Part shown: positions 42,851 through 53,330 of the stretch, one piece after another
How positions within the stretch are numbered: position 1 is the first letter of the stretch
Layout: each line of letters starts with the position of its first letter
From: Pachyseris speciosa
Lineage: Eukaryota; Cnidaria; Anthozoa; Scleractinia; Pachyseridae
DNA length: 64,000 nucleotides
Reading direction: 5' to 3'
Assembly: GCA_016490735.1 (NCBI GenBank)
Contig: JAEMWC010000371.1
Location: 530,001-594,000, forward strand
Made by a program: the position numbers and the translations under genes
The notes under the pieces: generated by a model
Told to the model about the DNA's origin: nothing
The model's input: only the letters and a program-made list of their open reading frames with translations
The model's database searches: none

Positions 42851-45800
42851 CAGTCTACGGACCGACTTATCCTTTGACAGCCTGTACAGTCCGTACGGAT
42901 CGTTTGACGGACTGTATCAGTTTGCGTATATTGGCCCCCAGCCAAAAAAAGATGGTTTCCCTGTCGTCTCTCGCTTATGGCGATGTTGCACGTCATACTA
43001 TTTGTGTGTAACAGATCATATTGCAAAAAAGTAACTACAGTATCTCCTTTCTGTTATATAAAATATTGTTTCGCGTGAAGGTGAAAATAAGAGCAACAAA
43101 AAACTTATAATGCAACAATTTTGCTCTACAGCTTGAAACAAAAATGTTGACCGTTTCACTCTTGGCCTTTGAAGGATCAGATGTGTTTACGAAAATGTGC
43201 GCCAAACTGACGCATGCTGCAAACCTTTTCCCGCCAATTCCCGGAAACACTTGTAATTCAATCAGCCAATAAGAACGTGTTATAACCCAACCGCCCAATC
43301 CAGAAAGAGCATTTAACCCACGTGATATTTATCTGCACGTGGGTCAGGTGTTAAGTTGGCGCCGTTTTCGAGAAAATTTTCATTCAGTTGTTGACGACAA
43401 ACGAGTCACGAATTTTTCACAGAGAGAATATCATGTATTTTTCTCTGTTATAATTTATCTTCTCTGCCTACTTAACTTCAGCAAATAACGCATTTAGCAC
43501 CTGATAACAGCTTCTCAAACTAAAAACCACTGAAGAGAGAGTGGCTAAAGAGACTAAAGGTGAGTTTTATTTCTCGCACTGTTAACCTTTGAAACTGTGG
43601 CAGAGTTTGGACAGTTCATAGATGCGTGCATGCATACTGCATTACATAAAATTCATTAAGGTGTTATAATAAGTTCTTCTTTATTTGTTACCCTTCCTTT
43701 TACTAAAATTTTATCATGGTTGTTTTGTAGTGGAAATTTCCTGTGGAATTGCAACAAGATAACTTTAGTCGGTGAACTCACGTGGCCTGGAAACATTGCG
43801 TTGTTTGTCAAGCCGGAGGAAATTGCAGGTAATAGTTGTAAAACTATTTATAATTTTCTTCCAGCGAAAATTTAACGAGCAGGTCAAGTTTCTTTTAATT
43901 CCAAGCTTTAACGTTAAATTTTGAAATACTTCAAACTTCAAAGATTCGTTATTTGCGTAAGTTTGTACAATACCAGTGAACAGTATTATCATGACAAAGG
44001 AGTGCAAATCAAGGCACAGCGTTTCTTTTGAAATTACCAAGAGGCGGAACAATTGGCACATTTTTTGAATTATAATAATAAGCTTTTTTTCGCTTGTGGT
44101 CGCTCAAATTTTGGAGAAAGGACGAACAATGAGAGTTTTAAGAAGAGTTTCCGAACGCGCCAATTTCCTCTGGAAACAGTAAGAACTTAACTGATTTTTT
44201 TATTATTTTTGCAAGAGCCCCTGTGAAGTTTCAAATTTCCTTCTTCAATTTATTTTGCAATTTCAGCAATTGAAAATGCACAAGAAGAATAAAATATTCA
44301 GAAGTTTCCATTCAACTCTGTTCAAATTAAGGATAAAAAGGAGCAAAGAGATGCGCGCTACTGAAACTTGTACCACTGACCCGCTTTGCGAACGCTAAAA
44401 ATAAATCTAGCTAAACTTGAAATAACTAAATAAACAAGAGCCTGTGTAACTCCTTCGCTTCTTTTTTACCGGCAATAATTGTTTTTTTTTTCTTTATCAA
44501 ATGGAATTTTCCAACGTGAAGAGGAAACGAAGAAAAAGTTTTCGCCAAATATTTTAGAAACGCGCGGGTTTTCGTGGGCCTTATTCACGACAGTCATCGA
44601 TTTGCAAATGCTAACGCCGAGAGGTTTCGCCTTTTTTATTTAATATTATTTATTTATTTATTTGCCACACACAATGAACTTACAATGATTAATAAGTTAC
44701 AGTGGTTAATACACAGAAATTACAATGGTTAACATAGAAAAAACAGGACAAAAAGAAAAATTTAAATTCACATCAAAATAATATCCAGAATTTTTCTTTC
44801 AAAATGGTTTAAATTCAGGAGCAGAAAGAACCAGGTATAAAGTCACACGTTTGGCATAATTTTTATTTTGGTGACTTCGGTAGTTAGAGTACACTGGTTT
44901 TTTTTTGTTGTTTTTGTTTTGTTTTTTTAATAAGAACGTCTAATTTTGGAGCCGAGACTGAACGTTCTTATATTTCTTGCGATTTGAGGCTGACAAAGTA
45001 AGATGTTTTTAAATTACATGGTATACACCATTTCAGTAAATCAATGCAGACGTGACCAGGAAACCTATCAAAGTGCATTGCCTGCTGAGATGTGGTATCA
45101 AGTTCCTTGCTCGTACTTGCGCGACTTGCTTGCTCTGATGCCACGTGCGAGATCTCTCGCCAACCAACACTAGCTAAATTTGGCTTTAGAAAAAGCACTG
45201 AACATAGAGGTTCGCAACGCGACATGAATTTACCCTTAAGTATAAACTCTTGTTGTTAGGCCATCGTAGCTTGATTAGAAATAAAACACAAACAGCTGAC
45301 ATAAACAGCGTGTATTTCTACTGAAAGTGCTCGTTTGAAAATAATGCAAACTCCTGGGTGGGAAATAACATGGGATTAAATCAAAGTCAGTAAATTTATG
45401 TTCCATTTGTGGTTGTCTCTCGAAAATGCATTTTATATCTGGGGGAGCTTTTTTAAAGTTGCTTTTGGCCAATGACAACATTTACAAATATAGTACAAGA
45501 CAAAGTAAACTTCCTATAAACACTCCTTGGAAACTGTTTTTGGTGCTTGAATACTCCTTGAATTTAATGTACACAAGCATAAAAATGCAGGCGATTTTAA
45601 AATTTCTTTCACTCAATCTGAAGTGCACTTTATTCTTTTATTTTCAGTTTTCCTGTGTTTCCTGGTAACATTTTCGTTGAGCCACATCTGAAATAGCTGC
45701 CTGTTCCAAATGCCTCAGCCACAGGACACCAAATGTCCATCTACTCCACAGCATCTGTACCATCTACTGAGTCAGCTTCACCTAAACAAGCAATGGAGGC

Positions 45801-46559
45801 CGGTCAGTCAAATAGGGGTGGGAATGGGGGGTAAATAAGAGCTCTGGATGAACCTTACAATGCACACGATACACAGATGATTGGCTATTCGGCTTAATTT
45901 AATTGTAGTTAGATTAGTTAGTTGGGTCCCAAGGGTTTGGATGGCTCCTCCCCTTTAGGCCCCCATTTGGGTTCCTTTGCAGGTTATTCGGCCATCAACT
46001 GGAAATCGAATCGCTTTTCGGCTTTTTTTCATTCGGATTGTTTTAATCTTTCTACAAGTTCAGCAAGTTCAAGATGTCTTCATCTCAAGGCTTTTTCACT
46101 TGGAATCTTCTTTTGGACGCTCTTCATCTTCGACATCATTCTCATGCTTAGTTGCGCATAGGTTTTCAAACTACTACACTTCACTTGTCAGGCAGTTTGT
46201 CCTGGAATAAGTGAAGCTACACTCCGTAAGGTTCAACCAGATTTTGAAATAAACTAATAACTTAGGAACCGGAGCTTGAGGTCATTCAACTTTGGAAGGA
46301 GACCAGTTTTGGCAACTCCTGACAGGTTTAGTGGTCTTCCTGGTTAAAAGTTAGTTCATGCTAAGGACTCGTCAGGCACGTAAAACTGGGAATAAAGGGA
46401 CAAACAATGCACACATCCTAGTCCAGAAGAGTAGAACTATTACTTAACATTATATTCAGCTGTTTCAACCACCAAACATTACTCCTGAAGACATCAAGTA
46501 TTTTAAAATTGTCTGTTGTCAAAGTTATCTAAAACAAGCTACCAGGTCAAATGTTTGTC

Positions 46560-46890
46560 TGAAGCCATTCCCAATTACCAGAAAAAACAGCTGTCAGATG
46601 AAAGATTTATCCACTTCTCTGTAATGAGTCAAAATTATCAGAGAGCAACAGTGACAGTTGAAGCATTTATCCAATTGTCCATTGTGACTCAAAATTACCA
46701 GTGTCATAGAAACTGCCAGATAAAGGATTTATCCACTTGTCTATATTAATGTGACTAAATTATCTGAAAACTGGCAGATAAAACATTTTATTCACTTATC
46801 TGTTGTCACTCAAAATTACCACAAAGCAGTTGTAAGCTCAAATATTAATCCAATTTTTACTGTTGTCAAAAAAATTATCTGAGAGCACCA
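46560..46890 (+). repeat. About 60-bp tandem repeat, six units (copy A)
   Basis: aattacc/aattatc recurs at 46573, 46633, 46693, 46758, 46814 and 46873, each within a gt(c/g)actcaaaatta context followed by a cagatgaa...ttatccac motif. Equivalent arrays lie near 54700-55020 and 62770-63090. Confidence 0.85.
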
Positions 46891-47329
46891 GCTGCCTCAT
46901 ACAACATATAATTCCAAACAGCAAGTTGCTAGTAAGAACGTTTTGGCAATATTGGTTGAAACAGCTATAATTATCTAACAGTAATACTCTAGCTGGATCT
47001 CAGAGAAGAAGAAGACACCAATCTGGCCTGAGGTATGTGGATTTTTGTTGTTTTCCAGCGAATCTTCATTCGGCACATCCGGCTTCATCGTCATTCCAAA
47101 TTTGACAACGCATTCCATTTAGATGCTTGGTATCGACAAAGAATCGATAGCAAGCAGTCAGCAATGCCAGATTGTGTCTGTGGGACCCTGAGTGTTTCAG
47201 TTAAGGTGTCAAGCTTTATGGACACAGAAACATTCTTGGTTTCACTGGACACTGAACTCTTAGCATAGGTGCGCACCCTTCGACAGACCTACTGAGCTCC
47301 TCTTGATAATTAACTTAAGACTTATTAGC

Positions 47330-47760
47330 TCTGTAATTCTTAAATAAAAAATAAAAGTCTGAAAACTGCTATGTTGTCAGTGTCTTTATCTTAAAACATT
47401 AATTTATTTACAGTAGGATTAAGTAAACAACTCAATACTAACAACTCATTTCATTTCAGGGACTAACCAATTATTTTATTTCAGGGAGCAAAATGCGCGT
47501 GCATCACTTGTTGTAATGAAGTTTTGTAACTGAAATAAAAATCTGAAAAACACAGGTGTCACTGTATTAATTAACAAACATACTAACAATTCCATTTCAG
47601 GATTATATCAGCATACATTTTAAGAGCAGCCTGCTCAACAAAACTGTAACTGAATTTATTATAATAAAAGAAACAAAAACAGTTGTCAGTGTCTTGTCTC
47701 AACAAAACTAACCTAGACATCTCAATTTCAGCAATTAAGTAGTACTATCTTAACATATTA
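47330..47760 (+). repeat. About 170-bp degenerate tandem repeat, three units (copy A)
   Basis: Units share a gtaactgaaataaaa/aataaaagtctg core, then gtgtcagtgtc and a catttcatttcagg end. Equivalent sequences follow at 55470 and 63550. Confidence 0.65.
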
Positions 47761-47999
47761 CATGTAGCTTCAATCCACAAGACGGTTTTCATTGATTGAC
47801 TACATACAAGAAGACAACATCATAAGTCAAAGGATGATCATCAAGAAGAAGTCTTTGATAAAACATTTCTTCTCATCAAGGTAAGCTATACAAATTTTCT
47901 TATTTCAGATTTCATATTAACTGGTTTATCATTTTATCTTACAGCTGACACCTTCTGCTTAGTGCTACACCAAACTACAATCAAATGCAATTATTCAAT

Positions 48000-48670
48000 T
48001 GTTTACTCTTAATCCAAATTACTGCACAAACTGTCACTCAAGAAGATTATCCAATTGTTACACTGTCACTCCAAATTATTTTAAATGAATGTCACTCAAG
48101 AGGAATATATTCAATTGATTACTGTCACTGCAAATTACTGCATGAACTCACTCAAGATGATTATTCAATTGTTACACTCTCACTCCAAATTATTTTAATG
48201 AACTGTCACTCAAGATGAATATATTCAATATTATTGTTTACCTGTCACTCCAAATTATTGCAATGAACTGTCACATAAGATGAATCTATTTTGTTTACTG
48301 TCACTCCAAATTTTGGCACAAACTGTCATGCAAGATCATGACTATCCAATTGTTTACTGACATTCAAAAGTATTGCAATCAACTGTCACTCAAGATGAAT
48401 ATGTTCAAATGTTTACTGTCACTCCAAATTTTGGTGCAAACTGTCATGCAAGATCATGATTATCCAATTGTTTATTGTCAATACAAACTACTGCAATGAA
48501 CTTTCACTCAAGATGATTATTCAATTGTTACACTTTCACTCCAAATTATTGCAATTACCTGTCACTCAAGATGAATATTGAATTGTTTACTGTCACTCTA
48601 AATTTTGACACACACTGTCAATCAAGATTATTATTGAATTGTTCACTTTTTGCTGCTAATGCAAATTGAC
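48000..48670 (+). repeat. About 58-bp tandem repeat, about eleven units (copy A)
   Basis: tgtcactccaaattattgca with gaactgtcactcaagatgaat recurs about every 58 bp. Equivalent array at 56130-56735 has one unit fewer. Confidence 0.9.
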
Positions 48671-48729
48671 ACTGACACTGACGAACCAGAGTACCCACTT
48701 GAACAATAACTACTAAGGCTGCAAAGTCT

Positions 48730-49640
48730 TTCACCAGGTCATCTCAGACCTATGCCTTTTACACCTCCTTTGATGCGTCCATTGCACTGCAATTCGTAGC
48801 AGTGAATTTGCTTCCATTTGGAAGACTTCTCACAGCCATTTCCCCTTGCTTCAATATAGTAACAGAAAGCAGCTCTACATTGCAGAATAATTAGCAGATC
48901 CTGGTTGTTAATATACTATCAGGCCAGATCATTTGATGCATCAAAAGCATTTAAAATGGAAGACATCTTGTCTCTTGGAAATCTCACTGGTCTTGCAATC
49001 TTTAGCACTCTCTTCCATATGGATGGACGCTAGAGATGCTTCTACCAAATACTGATTCTAGCAGTTGGATTCAATGATTGGTGAATTTGCAGACTGCAGC
49101 AACCAACCAAAATGGTTGGTTTTTCCAGATCATTATTATTTAGACCAGGCTCTTCTATGCCTCCTTTGAGGCGTCCATTGCACTATTGGTAATTCTTTGC
49201 AGTGAATCTGTTTCCAGTCAAATGACAAGTTTAACAGCCATTTACACCTGCTGTGTAGTAACAGAGAGTGATGCAAGATTATGGGATAATTAGCAAATCC
49301 TTCAGTTGTTGTTAATCCTGTTTGGATGGAGCTATATAAAAAAGTCAAGTGTTGAGAAATCAAGTCTCTTGGAAATCTTACTGGTCACCTTTCAGCACTC
49401 TCTTCCATACAGATTGAAGGACACATTGCTCTTTCATATTAAAATGTTTGTATGTTGATTCAACTTGATGGATTTCGAGAATGTATTGAGTGATCAATAC
49501 ACTCTATTTTGATAGGCTGTCTTTAGACAGGCCTTTTTCTAAACTTCTTTTAAGGCATCCATCTCACTGCATTTCTTGGCAGTGAATATATTTCCAGTTG
49601 GATGACATGTTTCAGCCATACACCTCCTTTTTTGTGAAGT
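48730..49640 (-). mobile_element. LINE C-terminal-tail-like segment, three tandem copies (copy A)
   Basis: On the minus strand each about 400-bp repeat ends near a motif such as LPIVQWTPQRRHRRAWSK, resembling the W-(T/N)-P-Q-basic-G-R-P end of RTE/SR2-type LINEs. The second reads ELQCNGRIKGGVKGIGL and the third is worse. Repeated also at about 56810-57700. Confidence 0.5.
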
Positions 49641-50109
49641 ATATAAACAGAGCAGGGAGCTCTAGTTACAGGAGATTTAAACAAGTCGTTGCTGCTATAT
49701 TCTGTTAGGCCTGAAGATCCCCTTGACGCAACAAAAGCTCAACCTGATAGACATCTAAGTCTCCTGCTGGAAATTTTACCAGTTACATTCTAGCACTCTT
49801 GTTCAGAATGAAGGACACATTGCTACTAAATATAGTATAGAGTTTACTCACTGTGTGCAGATTCAACGCGGGGGATTTCTAGGCTGCTATTAGCATTTGG
49901 TTTACCTTGGAGTCTTCACAACACATCTTCAACATTCACAATCCAATGTGTCTTTGTTGCCCAGATAAATAAAGTCAAACACCTTTTTGAAGGGCTGGAA
50001 GTTCACAGTGATCCATTGCATGGTTACCTGGTACTTGTCACATTAGACCATGTCAGCATTTATTTCCATGCCAGCTAGGTAGCTTAATGTCAGTGATGCG
50101 AGTCTGTCC

Positions 50110-50275
50110 AACTTCTCTTGGATGCTGCATGGATATTAAAGCTCATATTGGTCTGTAAAATCCAAATCCTAAAGCATTGTGGAAAGCATCCACTCTCTGT
50201 TCATGTTAGCACTGTAGCTGTTTCTTTCCCCCAAACCAGTCCATGGTCAGAATGAATCTAGGAAGAAGGATAAGG
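50110..50275 (-). pseudogene. LINE reverse-transcriptase palm block (copy A)
   Basis: Best read in copy B (58111-58302), where LEDLDFTDQYELIYP...IQEKLDRLASL aligns with the family pattern LDDLDFADDLALLSH...MQEKTDRL. The catalytic F-A-D-D is F-T-D-Q, so the enzyme would be dead. Copy A has the same block with a stop. Confidence 0.7.
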
Positions 50276-50382
50276 TGCATCGATCCCTGCTTGAAAGCTT
50301 AAGCTCACTGCAAAATGTTGTTCACAGACCATTTAATGGAACTGGAAATCTTCACATAGCATCTTCAAATGAAGATCATACC

Positions 50383-52120
50383 TTAGCTTATCAATATAAT
50401 ATTATCCACAGTATGCTTCAGAGCAAACTCAGAGGCTTCCTTGGAATCAACACACAGGACATAAGGACTGCTATTGCAAGTAACATCTGCTCTATACATG
50501 ATTTTACCTCGGTCCATAACACCAGCCCGCCTACTTTCCAGCGTTAGTATCTTGATAAGCAATCTACCGAGAGAACATACCTTCTCAAGATTTTCCACAA
50601 AGTGCAGGTTTGGAAACTATCAGACGCTTTCTCAAAATCAACATACAGGACCTGAAAGCTGCTTTAACAACAACAACAACAACAACTTTATTACAAGTTG
50701 TTTACAATAAAACCAATAGTTTGTCCCGCAAATAGCTACAACGCTAATTGAGACGGGACAAAATGACCAAAGCTAAGAGAAATTGTCCAAATGCTGTTCA
50801 AGTTAAAAGGACTGCTGAAGTGTTGTTTGAAGACAAAATCTGCTCTATCTATGATATCCCCTCACAAAAATCCGTCTGCTCCTTTCGAATATTCTCTTCA
50901 GCATAAACTTTCCAAGGGAGAAAGCAGCCTCTCACGATGATTGAAACAAAGCATCATACATTGGAAACTATCAAATACCTTCGTGAATCAACACACAGGA
51001 CATTGAGATTACTTTTTGATTCAGGAGAATACTGACAGGTTTACCCAAGGATAAAAAACTGTTCTTTGCACGAGTTCACTCTTGTGAAACCAGCCTGTTC
51101 CTTTGTAATATTCCCAATAGTATCCTTGTGAATCTTACAAGCAAAGTCATAACTTCTCAAGATTATCCACAGCATGCTACATTTCAAACTATCAGACACC
51201 TTCTTCAAATCAACACACAGGATTTGGATGTCCACAGACTACTGATGCATTTCTCTGAGAACAAAAATCTGCTCTGTAACTATATATGATCTTCCCTCCC
51301 TGAGACCAGCATGCCTTCTCTTCTTGACTAATATTCTCTTTGGTACCTTCCAAGGGAGGCAATACCTTTTCAAGATGTCCCACCTACAGTGTGCAGGACT
51401 GGAAACTGTTATTTTTAGAAGTGTTATTCTCACAATCAACACAGCTAGAGGGCACAGAGGTTTTTCTATTCATGAGATCAGTGGACTGCTAAAGTATTTG
51501 TCTGAGGACAAAAACCTGCTCTGTACATAATCTACCCCCCCCCCCCCCCCTTGAAATAATTATTAGCCTGCTTCTACTTTCTTCTATTTTCTGCAGCATT
51601 GTGATGATCTTAACAATATTCCAAGGAATTAAGAAAATAACTTCTTAGGATATATCCACAGAATGCTATGCAGCAAATTATCAGAAGCTTTCTGACAAAT
51701 CAACATACATGCATGTACACTTAAGGACATAGAGCTGAGGCTACTATTTGATTCAGTGGACTGCTGAAGTATTTGTCTGGAGACAAAAATCTGCTCTGTA
51801 CATGATCTTCATTCTCTTCAGCATCCTGACAACATTAGCAAAGGAGACCATACCTTCAAGATTAAGACAGCGTGCAAGGTTGGAATTAACTATCAGAAAC
51901 TTTCATGCAGTCAACACACAGGACATAAAAACTGCTGTTCCAGATTCAGCTACCAGCTAAAACACTCATCTTAAGACAAAAATCTTCTCTAAACGTGGTC
52001 AGCTTGTTCCTCTCTAATGTTGTAATCTTTAAAGGGAGATACTAGCCTCAAATGTTTAATGATGGCATGCCAAGGAGGTAACTATCAAAAGCTTTCCCAA
52101 ATTAACATAAATGACATAGA
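50383..52120 (-). mobile_element. Tandem array of RT-fragment monomers (copy A)
   Basis: About eight monomers of roughly 190-225 bp. Minus-strand peptides repeat one theme: EQAGFTRVNSCKEQFFIL, RRHAGLREGRS..TEQIFVLR, RSCTEQIFVSRQILQQS, then VLCVDLKKVSDS...LWIILRSYD. This is the fingers/palm start of an RTE-like LINE RT (QAGFRxGRSCTEQIFxLR, LYVxFVDFKKAFDS, LWxILRxYGIP). The tcaacacacaggac codon block marks units near 50449, 50638, 50990, 51210, 51701 and 51910. One unit is lengthened by an AAC-repeat insertion at 50668-50760. All frames are decayed. Confidence 0.75.
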
Positions 52121-52299
52121 GGATGTTGTTCCACTAAGTGGACTGCTGACGTATTTGCTCAAGACACTTCTCCTAAAACCCAACTGTGTGCAAAGAATCT
52201 CTTCCACACAGCTGCAAAACTCATGTTCAGTACAATATGGTAGAACACCTAGCCAATGACAGACAGAAGTGTGATGTCCCGTCAATTTCTCCTTCTCCT

Positions 52300-53330
52300 T
52301 AATGGTCACCATTTGCTCCCAGTTTATAATCTATCGATTGGAACACATTAAACGACACAACCTAACCAGTCTGGTATACAACATCTGCATTCCATGATCT
52401 CACATAGACTACTTGGGTGTAAGGAGATCAGCAATCAGGCTGGAGATTTTCGGTTGGCTGTCATTCAGATCCCTCAAACAACCAGTTGCTTGCCCAGCAT
52501 TATTCCATTCACTGATCATGATAATAGCAAATACTACAGGGTGAAGTTGCTATTGCAATGCCCCACCTCTAACCTGGAGGACCAGGTCACTCCTAATTAC
52601 TGCCATCAACTGGCAGTCAGGATGCTGATCAGTAAAATTATTATTGCCAACTGTCACTCCAAATTTCTGTGATGACAAGTAGTCAATATGCTGAATGAAT
52701 TTCTTGCTGTTATTACAAGTTACACAGTCAGATGAACTGATGTCCTTATCTGAGCTCAGACGTGCTTCACCTTATTGATCTCATCCTTGCTCTCTCATCA
52801 AATGTTCTTCTCTGTCTCCAGATCCTTTCCCTTGTGTTTGCTGATCTCCCAGTAGACATAGTCTGTATAGCCCTGTATATTTTAATGGTTTGTGCCACCT
52901 CCCCAGGCTGGTAAAATGTCCACACATGTCCCAAACCAACATGGATGGATTCCTTGGAATTCAGGACATTAACAATATGGGTGCAGATTTCCAGCTGACC
53001 TCACCCAATCCCTCATCCTCCCAGTTGGCTCCATAATCAGCAATACTCCCTTTGCTAATGGTAGCAAATGCCCTAACATCCATTTCAGTAGCAACTTGTT
53101 TGCCATGCAAGGGTTGGAGTTGCAAGCGCAACACCCCACCCTCAACCTGGTATACCAGGTCCAACCAAGTTCCTATCACCAGCCACCAATCATTGCCACA
53201 CCCAGTGATTCCAGAGCAGCTGAGGATGAACCAAGGGAATTTACAGCCTGCCAAAATCCAACCCATGCAAACTCACTTTGGAAGAGAAACGGAGGTTAGA
53301 AATGTTTAGTTGACATTTTGTTGGCATGTT
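52300..53330. repeat. Right end of unit A, two related segments
   Basis: Two stretches (about 52400-52640 and 52940-53200) share tagcaaat, aacctgg...accaggtc and cagcaat motifs in order, suggesting an old duplication. The open frames on both strands (for example 52961-53266, minus) are not recognisable. Confidence 0.5.

Larger units (their letters stand above)
38775..45632. other. Intergenic region between VWA8 and the 8.1-kb array
   Basis: No gene recognised. Holds SINE-like debris (39700-39870, 41150-41430), an AGT microsatellite, two MITE systems, a possible LINE 3' scrap and T-rich LINE-tail-like stretches (44640-44760). Between 43050 and 45630 I see only AT-rich sequence without homology. 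An agactaaag|gtgagttt site at about 43560 could be a splice donor, but nothing else supports an exon. Confidence 0.6.

Noticed and set aside
42730..43026. 98-codon minus-strand gene
   Set aside because: Only a short end resembles a LINE terminus; the rest has no recognisable content.
45922..46161. Hydrophobic 79-codon frame repeated in A, B and C, resembling a membrane peptide
   Set aside because: Copies accumulate frame-altering and non-conservative changes (B differs strongly), and two overlapping frames are equally open.
47035..47268. 77-codon frame identical in array copies A and B (also 55172-55405), as a possible conserved small protein
   Set aside because: Copy C has an early stop (cagtga near 63269) and identity reflects recent duplication of DNA, not coding constraint.
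48000..48670. CRISPR-like regularly spaced repeats
   Set aside because: Period is about 58 bp with degenerate units and no constant-repeat/unique-spacer pattern; this is a eukaryotic tandem repeat.
48000..48670. C/D-box snoRNA cluster (gatgat and ctg(a)-like motifs recurring)
   Set aside because: Motifs are not proper RUGAUGA/CUGA pairs, terminal stems are absent, and spacing equals the monomer period.
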